Shown here piece after piece: positions 15,160 through 23,548 of a DNA stretch of 45,348 nt. The stretch's first letter is position 1, and each line of letters begins with the position of its first letter. The position numbers and the translations under genes were made by a program. The DNA is taken from the NCBI GenBank assembly GCA_022484565.1, contig JAKVKZ010000019.1:1-45348 (forward strand), written 5' to 3'. The notes under the pieces were generated by a model that was given only the letters and a program-made list of their open reading frames with translations, was not told the origin of the DNA and ran no database searches. This DNA comes from Muribaculaceae bacterium (GTDB lineage Bacteria > Bacteroidota > Bacteroidia > Bacteroidales > Muribaculaceae).

Positions 15160-15230
15160 AAACTCGATAAGCTATTATTAGAACTCGATAGGTTACTAGA
15201 ATTCTTCCTACTATTAGAACTCTACCGGCT
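15160..15230 (-). repeat. degenerate repeats of the ald 3' end with stacked stop codons
   Basis: On the minus strand GAGTTCTAA at the end of ald recurs as GAATTCTAG, GAGTTCTAA and GAGTTTTAA at distances of 18, 18 and 21 nt. All distances are multiples of three, so each copy repeats Glu-Phe-stop in the ald frame. Most copies are followed by two or three extra stop codons (TAATAGTAG, TAGTAA, TAATAATAG). Confidence 0.7.
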
Positions 15231-16320
15231 CATAAGGGAGATGATAGAGGTCAGCTACTGGCTTGAAGGTGACTTTACCTTCCACCATGTTGACACCGGC
15301 TGCGAGAGCTGGGTCATCCTTGCAGGCTTTCTTCCAACCTTTGTCGGCAAGCTTGATTGCATAAGGCAATGTGGCATTGTCGAGGGCAAGAGTGGAGGTG
15401 TAAGGCACTGCACCAGGAATGTTGGCCACTGCGTAGTGAACTATGCCGTCAACCACATAGACTGGCTCGGAGTGAGTGGTGGGGTGTGAAGTTTCGAAGC
15501 AACCGCCTTGGTCGATAGCAACGTCTACGAGAACTGTGCCAGGCTGCATTAGCTTGAGCATGTCCTTAGTGATGAGATGCGGAGTCTTGTCGCCACGAAT
15601 GAGGACAGAACCGACAACAAGGTCAACTGTTGGAAGTTCAGCACGGATATTGCTCTCGGAAGAATAGAGAGTCTTGACATTAGCAGGAAGCACATCGTCG
15701 AGATAGCGGAGACGTGCAAGATTGATGTCGCAGATGATGACATCGGCGCCAGTTCCGGCAGCTGCAATTGCAGCATTGGCACCAACCGTGCCAGCACCAA
15801 GAATGAGCACCTTTGCAGGCTTAACGCCAGGAACGCCACCAAGAAGAATACCTTTACCACCTTGAGGTTTCTCAAGGAAGCGCATACCTTCCTGAATTGA
15901 CATACGACCAGCAACCTCGCTCATAGGGATGAGCAAAGGAAGAGAACCGTCGGCAAGTTTAACCGTTTCGTAAGCCAAGCAAACCGGCTTAGCCTTAAGC
16001 ATGGCATCAGTAAGTTCGGGGTCGGAAGCGAAATGGAAATATGTGAAGAGCAGCTGACCAGCCTTGATGAGCTTGTACTCAGGTTCGATAGGCTCTTTCA
16101 CCTTAACTATCATGTCGGATTTGGCATAGACATCAGCAATCGTCGGCAGAATATGTGCGCCGACCGCGGTGTATTCCTCGTCTTTAAAGCCACTGCCTTC
16201 ACCGGCTGTGTACTGTACATAAACTGTGTGTCCCCTCTTAACGAGTTCGGCAACACCTGCAGGCGTCATGCCCACGCGATTTTCGTTGTTTTTGATTTCT
16301 TTTGGAATTCCTACTAACAT
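15214..16320 (-). CDS. ald: alanine dehydrogenase
   Basis: Cytosolic NAD-dependent enzyme for reversible oxidative deamination of L-alanine to pyruvate and ammonia. At 368 aa it matches the family length. N-terminal IPKEIKNNENRVGMTP is the AlaDH/PNT signature; the substrate-binding lysine is in VKVKEP (about 75), the catalytic histidine in TYFHFA (about 95), and the NAD-binding Rossmann loop is LGAGTVGANAA (about 172-182). The segment VAIDQGGCFETSHPTTH carries the conserved aspartate. It is flanked by terminators on both sides, so it is monocistronic. It could serve alanine catabolism or ammonia assimilation. Confidence 0.95.
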   Translation of the reverse strand: MLVGIPKEIKNNENRVGMTPAGVAELVKRGHTVYVQYTAGEGSGFKDEEYTAVGAHILPTIADVYAKSDMIVKVKEPIEPEYKLIKAGQLLFTYFHFASDPELTDAMLKAKPVCLAYETVKLADGSLPLLIPMSEVAGRMSIQEGMRFLEKPQGGKGILLGGVPGVKPAKVLILGAGTVGANAAIAAAGTGADVIICDINLARLRYLDDVLPANVKTLYSSESNIRAELPTVDLVVGSVLIRGDKTPHLITKDMLKLMQPGTVLVDVAIDQGGCFETSHPTTHSEPVYVVDGIVHYAVANIPGAVPYTSTLALDNATLPYAIKLADKGWKKACKDDPALAAGVNMVEGKVTFKPVADLYHLPYEPVEF

Positions 16321-16439
16321 AGATTTTATGTATTAAAAAGTTGAATGAATTTTTCGGGTGTAAATTTATGAAAATAGGAAATACGTTGTTCACGAAAATG
16401 GGATTTTTTTCAAAAAAAAATTCAAGAGCAGTGATAAAG

Positions 16440-16481
16440 ATAAAAATTGCGGCTTGACAAAATAGATATGCCAAGCCGCAA
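16440..16481 (-). terminator. terminator of efp
   Basis: TTGCGGCTTG (16447-16456) pairs with CAAGCCGCAA (16472-16481). Read on the minus strand the hairpin is followed by TTTTTAT, directly after the efp stop at 16514. Confidence 0.85.
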
Positions 16482-16513
16482 GATATTTTCAACAATAAAT
16501 TTATCAGTCCAAA

Positions 16514-17080
16514 TTAAGCCTTTACACGTCCTACATAAGAGCCATCACGAGTGTCAACCTCGATGGATTCGCCTTCGTTGACGAAGAGAGGCACACGAAC
16601 GGTGGCACCAGTCTCGACAGTGGCAGGCTTGAGGGTGTTAGTGGCTGTGTCGCCCTTAAGACCCGGCTCAGTGTAAGTGATTTTGAGGATAGTCTTGACA
16701 GGCATCTCAGCGAAGAGAATAGTCTCGGTGGAAGCATCAGAAACGACCTCAACAATATCGCCTTCCTTCATGTAGTCAACGCCGGAAATCATGTCCTTAG
16801 CGATAGGAATCTGCTCGAAAGTCTCCTGGTTCATGAAGTTGTAGTCCTCACCTTCCTTGTAAAGGAACTGATAGGGACGACGCTCAACGCGAACATCCTC
16901 AAGTTTAAAGCCAACCTGGAAAGTGCGGTCGATAACGCGGCCGTTAACCACATCCTTAAGCTTAGTGCGCATAATGGTGTTGCCTTTACCAGGCTTAACG
17001 TGGAGGAATTCCACACAGAAATAGAGGCGTCCGTCGAGGCGGATACAAGTGCCATTCTTGATGTCTTGCGAATTAATCAT
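16514..17080 (-). CDS. efp: translation elongation factor P
   Basis: Binds between the P and E sites of the ribosome and relieves stalling at polyproline. A 188-aa protein with the usual three beta-barrel domains: a KOW-like N-terminal domain with tip loop VKPGKGN (Lys32 at the modification position), a middle OB domain ([17 protein letters not shown]), and a C-terminal domain ending in the family motif [19 protein letters not shown]. The lysine tip suggests lysine- rather than arginine-type modification, but no modification gene is in the window. It diverges from rpmH with its own consensus promoter. Confidence 0.95.
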   Translation of the reverse strand: MINSQDIKNGTCIRLDGRLYFCVEFLHVKPGKGNTIMRTKLKDVVNGRVIDRTFQVGFKLEDVRVERRPYQFLYKEGEDYNFMNQETFEQIPIAKDMISGVDYMKEGDIVEVVSDASTETILFAEMPVKTILKITYTEPGLKGDTATNTLKPATVETGATVRVPLFVNEGESIEVDTRDGSYVGRVKA

Positions 17081-17138
17081 ATTCTTTTATAGTGTATGTT
17101 ATAATTATTGATTTGATAATCAGAAACAAATTCGGGTA

Positions 17139-17170
17139 CAAAATTAATAGAAATAGAGAAAAAACGCAAA
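17139..17170 (-). promoter_or_regulatory. promoter of efp
   Basis: On the minus strand TTTG (17167-17170), exactly 20 bp, then TAATTTTG (17139-17146): a perfect Bacteroidetes primary-sigma promoter. Confidence 0.85.
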
Positions 17171-17196
17171 AAAGATAGGCATAAAAATTATGTAAG

Positions 17197-17228
17197 TTTG
17201 GTAAATAAGAAAATAATGACTATTTTTG
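17197..17228 (+). promoter_or_regulatory. promoter of rpmH
   Basis: TTTG (17197-17200), exactly 20 bp, then TATTTTTG (17221-17228): a perfect Bacteroidetes promoter. It is divergent from the efp promoter with 26 bp between the two -33 boxes. Confidence 0.85.
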
Positions 17229-17265
17229 CAGACCAAAACAGAAATAAAAATAAAACAAGATAGAA

Positions 17266-17421
17266 ATGAAAAGAACATTCCAACCATCAAACAGGAAGAG
17301 AGTGAACAAGCACGGTTTTCGTGAAAGAATGTCAACCGTGGATGGACGTAAAGTATTAGCCCGCCGCCGCGCTAAAGGCCGTACACGCCTGTCAGTTTCT
17401 TCAGAAATTGCCCACAAGTAG
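17266..17421 (+). CDS. rpmH: 50S ribosomal protein bL34
   Basis: A 51-aa basic protein, [20 protein letters not shown] followed by [19 protein letters not shown], the diagnostic bL34 sequence. It sits in the large ribosomal subunit. In many bacteria rpmH lies next to rnpA and dnaA; here neither is adjacent, and it stands alone between efp and a glycan gene, with its own promoter and terminator. Length and start are typical; the ATG lies about 30 nt downstream of the predicted transcription start. Confidence 0.95.
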   Translation: MKRTFQPSNRKRVNKHGFRERMSTVDGRKVLARRRAKGRTRLSVSSEIAHK

Positions 17422-17480
17422 GAATCAATTCCTGCTAATAATAGGCAATCAGATTTACTCTCTCGTTGAGAGAAACAAAC

Positions 17481-17519
17481 AGTCTCCGATATATCTATGA
17501 TATAGACGGAGACTTTTTA
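17481..17519 (+). terminator. terminator of rpmH
   Basis: AGTCTCCG (17481-17488) pairs with CGGAGACT (17507-17514), followed by TTTTTAT. Confidence 0.85.
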
Positions 17520-17559
17520 TTATTGTATATATCCCCTATCCCATGAAAGAGACCAAGCC

Positions 17560-18567
17560 TCAGGATTGTTTAGGCAATGGTTCTTTGGAACGAGGAGAAA
17601 ATGCCACAAGAAGATAAACAGCTGAAAGCGCCACACAAGTAATAATGAAATACAAGCAATGCCATGGCATTGGAGTGCATAAGAAGCCAATGGAAATGGC
17701 CAGCTGAAGAATAGAATAAATGGAAGCCACCACCCGATGAGGCCAATGCCAAAGACGAGTGAGAGTCTGGTAAAGATGATGGTGATGCGGTGTGGTGATA
17801 TTCTCATGAAGAATCAGCCTGCGGACAATAGTGAAAATGATGTCAACTCCATAAACCGCAACAATAGTAAGCATGGCAAAATCGCCAGTGCAGAGAATCA
17901 ATGTTGACAGCGGGAAAAGGATTATAAATGCCATTGATATGGAACCCACATCGCCTGCAAAACATAATTCCTTCCTGCGGAAATTAAAAATCAGGAAAAC
18001 GAAAGCCGCAATCATAGGGAAGATAAAATAAGTGCCTCCCACATAATTGAACTGGATGTCAAGCAACGTCAAAGTCAAAAGAGTAACGATGCTGTAACAG
18101 CCAGTGATACCGGCAATGCCATCCATAAAATTGTAACCATTGATAAAACCTGTGCCAAGAATAAGGAACAATACCACAAAATACCAAGGCATGGAATATC
18201 CCATAAGCGAAAGCTGATAATAAATCAGCCCTACACTTATCAGCTGCACAATCAGCCTGATACTTGGCTTAATGTCGCGAATATCATCAATAAAACTGAC
18301 TATAGACACTATGGTCAGTCCAGCAAGGACAAACACATATCCATCATCGGCAGGCTTGAGCATTTCAGAGGTGACGGGCAGAAACTCATAAAGCAACATG
18401 GAGATGAAAAAGATGATGCCACCTCCGTTGACTATTTTCGTCTGCTGCCCCTTGCAATCGCGGGCATGGGCGAAAAGGCCACAATGCGCCGCTATGCGGA
18501 TATAGAAATACTCACAAGCAAAGAGAATAATTATTGCAAAAAAGACTGCCATCAATGAAAAACTCAT
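17560..18567 (-). CDS. MraY/WecA-family undecaprenyl-phosphate sugar-1-phosphate transferase
   Basis: A 335-aa polytopic inner-membrane enzyme that transfers a sugar-1-phosphate from a UDP-sugar to undecaprenyl phosphate and so starts a surface glycan. Family motifs: VSFIDDIRDIKPSIRL (Mg-binding Asp pair), GYNFMDGIAGITG, CFAGDVGS, and a cytosolic HHHHLYQTL loop, with about ten hydrophobic segments. Its ATG shares one base with the fcl stop (TAATG), so translation is coupled. It closes the five-gene operon with GDP-fucose genes. The sugar is unknown; family members use GlcNAc, QuiNAc or FucNAc derivatives. Confidence 0.88.
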   Translation of the reverse strand: MSFSLMAVFFAIIILFACEYFYIRIAAHCGLFAHARDCKGQQTKIVNGGGIIFFISMLLYEFLPVTSEMLKPADDGYVFVLAGLTIVSIVSFIDDIRDIKPSIRLIVQLISVGLIYYQLSLMGYSMPWYFVVLFLILGTGFINGYNFMDGIAGITGCYSIVTLLTLTLLDIQFNYVGGTYFIFPMIAAFVFLIFNFRRKELCFAGDVGSISMAFIILFPLSTLILCTGDFAMLTIVAVYGVDIIFTIVRRLILHENITTPHHHHLYQTLTRLWHWPHRVVASIYSILQLAISIGFLCTPMPWHCLYFIITCVALSAVYLLVAFSPRSKEPLPKQS

Positions 18568-19637
18568 TAATTAGCGCGATACCATTCGTAGAGAGCACGC
18601 ACACCATCAGTGATTTCCATGCGGTGATGCCAGCCGAGAGAATGGAGCTTACTTACGTCGGTCAACTTACGCAAAGTGCCATCAGGCTTGGAAGAATCCC
18701 ACTTTATTTCGCCCTTATATTCTGTGGTACGCTTAACCAAATCGGCAAGCTGGGCAATAGTGATTTCCTTTCCGCTACCGATATTGATGTGACAATTGCG
18801 CACCTCAGGGTCAGTGCCACGCACATCCTTGAAATCGATATGCTCCAAACAATAGACAGAAGCATCAGCCATGTCCTCGCTCCAAAGGAACTCACGGATA
18901 GGAGTGCCCGTGCCCCAAAGGAGCAAATGCTTATCGGTGATGCCATATTTGTCGAGAATAGCGACAATCTTTTCTTTGGAATCCTTTCCAGTGACACCCT
19001 CAACAGGACGATGGTCAAGATCGGCACGGACAGCGTCGAAATTGCCCTCATTGAGCATTTTGGCAAGATACATCTTGCGAATCATGGCAGGCATGACGTG
19101 ACTCGTCTCAAGATTGAAATTATCATTAGGGCCATAAAGGTTGGTAGGCATTACAGCAATGTAGTTAGTGCCATACTGAAGGTCGAAACTCTCGCACATC
19201 TTCAGCCCGGCAATCTTCGCAATGGCATAAGGCTCATTAGTGTATTCAAGCGGTGAAGTGAGAAGAGCATCCTCCTTAATAGGCTGCGGAGCCTCGCGCG
19301 GATAGATGCAGGTGCTGCCCAAAAACAGAAGTTTCTTCACATTGTGGCGGAAACTTTCGCCAATGACATTCTGCTGAATCTGCAAATTCAGATATATGAA
19401 ATCGGCACGATAGTGCAGATTTGCCATGATACCGCCCACATGAGCGGCAGCAAGGATGACATATTCTGGCTTTTCCTCATCGAAAAAACGCTTTACAGCG
19501 ACACCATCAAGGAGGTCAAGCTCCTTATGGGTACGGCCAACGAGATTAGTGTAGCCTTTACTTTTAAGGTTGTTCCAAATAGCAGAGCCGACAAGTCCAT
19601 GATGACCTGCGACATAAATCTTTGAATCTTTTTCCAT
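18567..19637 (-). CDS. fcl: GDP-L-fucose synthase
   Basis: A 356-aa SDR epimerase/reductase that turns GDP-4-keto-6-deoxy-mannose into GDP-L-fucose with NADPH. Nucleotide-binding GHHGLVGSAI is at about 11-20; the YxxxK dyad is in EPYAIAKIAGLKMCE, and the cysteine in GSTCIYP is the family's catalytic region. It is 27 nt or less from gmd, which makes its substrate, and overlaps the transferase gene by one base. About 40 residues longer than E. coli Fcl (321 aa), with part of the excess near residues 205-230 (DLDHRPVEGVTGKDSKEK). Confidence 0.95.
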   Translation of the reverse strand: MEKDSKIYVAGHHGLVGSAIWNNLKSKGYTNLVGRTHKELDLLDGVAVKRFFDEEKPEYVILAAAHVGGIMANLHYRADFIYLNLQIQQNVIGESFRHNVKKLLFLGSTCIYPREAPQPIKEDALLTSPLEYTNEPYAIAKIAGLKMCESFDLQYGTNYIAVMPTNLYGPNDNFNLETSHVMPAMIRKMYLAKMLNEGNFDAVRADLDHRPVEGVTGKDSKEKIVAILDKYGITDKHLLLWGTGTPIREFLWSEDMADASVYCLEHIDFKDVRGTDPEVRNCHINIGSGKEITIAQLADLVKRTTEYKGEIKWDSSKPDGTLRKLTDVSKLHSLGWHHRMEITDGVRALYEWYRAN

Positions 19638-19664
19638 TATAATAATTGTCCTTTCAAATCTATT

Positions 19665-20747
19665 TTATCTAACATCATGAGGATTATTCTTTATGGCCTT
19701 CAAGTCGTGGTCAACCATAATGTTGACCAACTGCTGGAAACTGGTGGAACGAGGATTCCAACCGAGCTGGGTGCGAGCCTTAGTAGGGTCACCAAGAAGC
19801 TGCTCCACATCGGCAGGACGGAAGAAACGCTCATCGACCTCGATGACAACCTTTCCAGTGGCCTTATCAATACCCTTTTCGTTGAGACCTTCACCGCTCC
19901 AAGTCAATTCCATTCCAGCACGCTGGAAAGCAAGAGAGGCAAACTCACGGACAGTGTGATACTCGCCAGTGGCGATAACGAAATCGTCAGGTTCAGGCTG
20001 CTGCATGATAAGCCACATGCACTCAACATAATCACGAGCATAACCCCAATCACGGAGAGCATTAAGATTACCAAGATAAAGTTTATCCTGCAAGCCATTA
20101 ACTATGCGTGCTGCGGCAAGAGTGATTTTACGAGTTACGAAAGTCTCACCACGACGTTCACTCTCATGATTAAAGAGAATACCATTGACAGCATACATGC
20201 CATAGCTTTCACGATAGTTCTTCACAATCCAGAAAGCATAAAGTTTGGCGCATGAATACGGGCTGCGGGGATAGAACGGAGTAGTCTCACGCTGCGGAAT
20301 CTCCTGCACCTTGCCGAAAAGTTCGGAAGTGCTCGCCTGATAAATACGAGTAACCTTTTCGCGATGAAGAATGCGTACAGCCTCGAGCAGACGCAAAGTG
20401 CCTGTGGCATCAGTTTCAGCCGTGTATTCAGGGACATCGAACGAGACCTTGACATGGCTCTGAGCCGCAAGATTATAAATTTCGGTAGGCTGAACCTCCT
20501 CAATGATGCGAATCAGAGAACTTGAATCCGTCATGTCGCCATAATGCAGATTGACAAGACGCTTGCGCTTCATATCGCGAATCCACTCATCAAGATACAG
20601 ATGCTCGATACGACCTGTATTAAAAGAACTGCTACGACGGATGATGCCATGAACATCATAACCTTTGTCGAGAAGAAATTCCGCAAGGAATGAGCCATCT
20701 TGGCCCGTGATGCCAGTGATTAGAGCTACTTTACTGTTTTCAGCCAT
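19665..20747 (-). CDS. gmd: GDP-mannose 4,6-dehydratase
   Basis: A 360-aa SDR enzyme that makes GDP-4-keto-6-deoxy-D-mannose from GDP-mannose, the first step to GDP-L-fucose. Motifs: [21 protein letters not shown] (NADP loop), [27 protein letters not shown] (YxxxK) and [17 protein letters not shown] choose ATG 20747 over the in-frame TTG at 20759. fcl follows 27 nt later. GDP-fucose in gut Bacteroidales feeds capsule and protein O-glycosylation. Confidence 0.95.
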   Translation of the reverse strand: MAENSKVALITGITGQDGSFLAEFLLDKGYDVHGIIRRSSSFNTGRIEHLYLDEWIRDMKRKRLVNLHYGDMTDSSSLIRIIEEVQPTEIYNLAAQSHVKVSFDVPEYTAETDATGTLRLLEAVRILHREKVTRIYQASTSELFGKVQEIPQRETTPFYPRSPYSCAKLYAFWIVKNYRESYGMYAVNGILFNHESERRGETFVTRKITLAAARIVNGLQDKLYLGNLNALRDWGYARDYVECMWLIMQQPEPDDFVIATGEYHTVREFASLAFQRAGMELTWSGEGLNEKGIDKATGKVVIEVDERFFRPADVEQLLGDPTKARTQLGWNPRSTSFQQLVNIMVDHDLKAIKNNPHDVR

Positions 20748-20795
20748 ATTTATATTCAATTAATTATTTCGATATAAGTAAGTTTAATACAATTT

Positions 20796-21518
20796 TCAGA
20801 AAGAACGGACATTAACGATTCCACGCAAAGCTGTGATGCTGCGAATGTTACGTTTAGCCTCATATCCATTCGGTACGGTAATGTTCTGCGGATGAATGTT
20901 TTTACCCAAATCGCGTAAACAGATAGTGGTCCAACCAAGTTTGTTGGCTACAAAGAAATCCTTTGCAGGATTATCGCCAACATACACATAATTGTAATCA
21001 CCGCCATAAGTTTCGGTGAATTGGTTGAAACTATACGGGTCGGTTTTAGTGTGTCCAGTCTCCTCACTAATGAAAATGTTGGAATTGGGGACAAACTCAT
21101 AAAGGCCAAGCGCAGAAATCTTGTTGCGCTGAGTGATGGAACGCCCATCGGTGATAATTCCCAAAGGAAACTCAGCAGAATAAAGGTCGCTCAAGACATT
21201 GAAAGTGGAAACGCTGAGCGAGAGCTGCGGAATGTGATAACGATACTCATGCAGCAGCCACTCAATAGGATTCTCGATTGTCACGTTCCACTCCGCAAAG
21301 TGCGGGACAAGAGCATCGAAAGCATTTTTGCCGGCAGCGAAAGCACCAGCCATGACGGAAAAGGCCGTTCCAAAAGGAATCGCATAATCGGCAACCAAAA
21401 GGCGGTCGATATGAGTGAAAGCGGAACGTACAAAATCCACTTCATGATAAAGAGTGTCGTCGAGGTCAAAGACCACAACGCTTTTCACTCCTTCCTTAAA
21501 TACTTTCTTGCGAGGCAT
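20796..21518 (-). CDS. HAD-superfamily hydrolase in the GDP-fucose operon
   Basis: A 240-aa class IA HAD phosphatase: motif I FDLDDTLYHE (near residue 18), motif II TDG in GIITDGRSITQRNK, motif III lysine in GHTKTDP, motif IV VGDNPAKDFFVANKLG. The start is taken as ATG 21518; the longer frame uses TTG 21524. It lies 7 nt after the aminotransferase stop and before gmd, so it is part of the operon. A sugar-phosphate phosphatase in the glycan pathway is possible; general nucleotidase or phosphoglycolate-type activity cannot be excluded. Confidence 0.85.
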   Translation of the reverse strand: MPRKKVFKEGVKSVVVFDLDDTLYHEVDFVRSAFTHIDRLLVADYAIPFGTAFSVMAGAFAAGKNAFDALVPHFAEWNVTIENPIEWLLHEYRYHIPQLSLSVSTFNVLSDLYSAEFPLGIITDGRSITQRNKISALGLYEFVPNSNIFISEETGHTKTDPYSFNQFTETYGGDYNYVYVGDNPAKDFFVANKLGWTTICLRDLGKNIHPQNITVPNGYEAKRNIRSITALRGIVNVRSF

Positions 21519-21525
21519 AAACAAA

Positions 21526-22662
21526 TTATCTTGATTTCACAAAATTCTTTACAGTTTCAATAACCCGTTGCACGTCATTATCAGTGAGCACCGAGCCACT
21601 TGGTAGGCAAAGTCCACGATTGAAGATGTCCTCCGCAACGGTGCCACCATAATAAGGAGCATCCTTGTAAAGAGGCATCATGTTCATAGGACGCCAAATC
21701 CAACGGGATTCAATGTTTTGGGCTTCAAGAGCCTGACGCGCATCTTCAGGCGAAATATGCAAATCCTTATCAAAAAGGATTGTTGACAACCAGAAATTGG
21801 AATCAATTTCAGAAGAATAATCCTGCTTAACTGTGACACCATCAAAATTCTTGAAACCTTCAGTGTAAAGCGCATGGATGGCACGGCGACGAGCCAAATG
21901 GGCATCAAGAACATCCATCTGACCTATACCAATACCAGCACTGACATTGCTGAGCCGATAATTATAGCCCACGACAGTGTGATAATAGTAAGGTTTGGCT
22001 TCACGAGCCTGAGTAGCGAGGAATTTAACCCGCTTGGCAGCCTCAGGTGAAGGGCAAATCAGAGCGCCACCACCAGAAGTGGTGATTACCTTATTGCCAT
22101 TGAAACTCAAAGCACCATATTCGCCAAAAGTACCACACTTATGGCCAAAATACGTGGAGCCAAGAGCCTCAGCCGCATCTTCCAAAACAGGAATATTATA
22201 TTTTTTACCGACAGCCAATATTTCGTTCATCTTAGCAGGCATACCGTAAAGATGAACTACGACAATGGCCTTAGGATATTTCCCAGTAATACGTTTACGG
22301 TCAACAATAGTCTCCTCAAGAACCACAGGGTCCATATTCCAGCTATCAGGCTCACTATCGACAAAGACTGGAGAAGCGCCTTGATATTTAACTGGATTCG
22401 CGCTTGCGGAGAAGGTGAAAGACTGACAGACAACCTCATCGCCAGCCTGCACATCGAGCATAACAAGCCCCAAATGAATGGCAGCAGTGCCTGCACTTAG
22501 CGCTACGACATTAGTGCCTTCAAGATATTTGCCAAGCAATTCCTCGAAGAGGTCAACATTTGGGCCAAGAGGCACAATCCAATTATTTTTGAAAGCCTCA
22601 TTAATCCACTTCATCTCACTTCCACTCGGATGTGGGAAGGATAAGAATATTCTGTCGTTCAT
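21526..22662 (-). CDS. DegT/DnrJ/EryC1 sugar aminotransferase
   Basis: A PLP-dependent aminotransferase of 378 aa that adds an amino group to a nucleotide-linked keto-sugar. The PLP lysine is in SFNGNKVITTSGGGAL; other landmarks are ALSAGTAAIHL, VCQSFTFSASANP, VVHLYGMPAKM and EDAAEALGS. The longest frame reaches back to 22746, but the segment before MNDRIFLSFPHP lies upstream of the predicted promoter, so I start at 22662. First gene of the operon with HAD, gmd, fcl and the WecA-type transferase. A 4-amino-sugar product is likely; the exact sugar is unknown. Confidence 0.9.
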   Translation of the reverse strand: MNDRIFLSFPHPSGSEMKWINEAFKNNWIVPLGPNVDLFEELLGKYLEGTNVVALSAGTAAIHLGLVMLDVQAGDEVVCQSFTFSASANPVKYQGASPVFVDSEPDSWNMDPVVLEETIVDRKRITGKYPKAIVVVHLYGMPAKMNEILAVGKKYNIPVLEDAAEALGSTYFGHKCGTFGEYGALSFNGNKVITTSGGGALICPSPEAAKRVKFLATQAREAKPYYYHTVVGYNYRLSNVSAGIGIGQMDVLDAHLARRRAIHALYTEGFKNFDGVTVKQDYSSEIDSNFWLSTILFDKDLHISPEDARQALEAQNIESRWIWRPMNMMPLYKDAPYYGGTVAEDIFNRGLCLPSGSVLTDNDVQRVIETVKNFVKSR

Positions 22663-22681
22663 ATAATAATATATTTCAGTG

Positions 22682-22713
22682 CAAAGATACTGCAAGGCAA
22701 GCGAAAAATGAAA
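22682..22713 (-). promoter_or_regulatory. promoter of the GDP-fucose glycan operon
   Basis: On the minus strand TTTC (22710-22713), 20 bp, TATCTTTG (22682-22689), the same form as the lptD promoter. It puts the transcription start about 15 nt before the DegT start. Repeat array B begins about 50 bp further upstream. Confidence 0.7.
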
Positions 22714-22764
22714 TAAAACGAGGTTTTTAATTAAGCCAAATCTCACTGACAGGCTGAATACACA

Positions 22765-23210
22765 ATTTGGGACAAAGACGGATTCGGTTGGGACACTATG
22801 AACAGCGTGGGACAGTATTTGGCATTTAACTGATTGGCAATCAAAATTATTCTAAAAGTGTCCCACAAATTTTTGCACTATACTTTTCAGCACTATTGTG
22901 GAAGGTGGGACAATAGGTAAACAGGTGGGACATGGGACAATGGCATGGGACAGTTTTTGGCTTTTAACTGATTGGCAATCAGAGTTGTGTTGAAAGTGTC
23001 CCACAAATTTTATCACTATACTTTTCAGTACTAATTTGGGGGTTGGGACAATAAGTAAACGAGTGGGACATGGGACAATGGCGTGGGACAGTTTTTGGCT
23101 TTTAACTGATTGACAATCAAAATGGTTGTGAAAGTGTCCCACAAATTTTTGCACTATGTTTCGCAGCATAGTCTGCACCATTTGTTGGGACACAGCTTGG
23201 GACAAATCTT
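22765..23210 (-). repeat. 138-bp tandem repeat array B
   Basis: TTAACTGATTG recurs at 22826, 22964 and 23102, exactly 138 bp apart, giving two full and two partial units. Each full unit has one TGTCCCAC and four TGGGACA words in the opposite sense. The sense defined by array A is on the minus strand here. The reading frame seen on that strand (from 23391, repeated residues KFVGHF...) ends at a TAG in the last unit and has no recognisable homology or promoter, so it is not called as a gene. Sequence between units differs in blocks, with well conserved stretches around the TGGGACA words. Confidence 0.9.
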
Positions 23211-23495
23211 GCGATATAATTAGCTGATTATTAATATATTGGCAAGTATACCCCACAAAATTTTCAGTGCATTTTTCAGAAATATTTCGTAACAACGACA
23301 CATATTGCTGCGCAGAATCAGAAAAACATTCTACGCAAATTGACTTTGACAACGATGATTGTAAATATAATATTCCCATGCCCATTTCCATTTACTTAGC
23401 GCGTGAAGATAATACGACACAGCAGCAAAAAATCAAGGAAATGGGAAAATAGTTCATAACTGACATTTACATGTCTTTACATATGGAAAATAAAA
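23211..23495. other. intergenic stretch between repeat array B and the BspA-like gene
   Basis: No supported gene. Short frames on both strands (about 60 codons on +, the N-terminal part of the repeat frame on -) have no family features. The terminator of the BspA-like gene follows at 23496. Confidence 0.5.
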
Positions 23496-23524
23496 AGAGA
23501 GCATACAAAATTAGTACGCCCTCT
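23496..23524 (-). terminator. terminator of the 620-aa BspA-like gene
   Basis: AGAGAGCATAC (23496-23506) pairs with GTACGCCCTCT (23514-23524) with two G-U pairs; on the minus strand TTTTTATT follows. Confidence 0.8.
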
Positions 23525-23548
23525 TCTTGATATTTTATTGTCAATATA

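Noticed and set aside
22852-23391. A 179-codon minus-strand frame through repeat array B
   Set aside because: It exists because the 138-bp repeat is a multiple of three; it stops within the last unit, has no family features or promoter, and varies in blocks rather than at third codon positions by eye.
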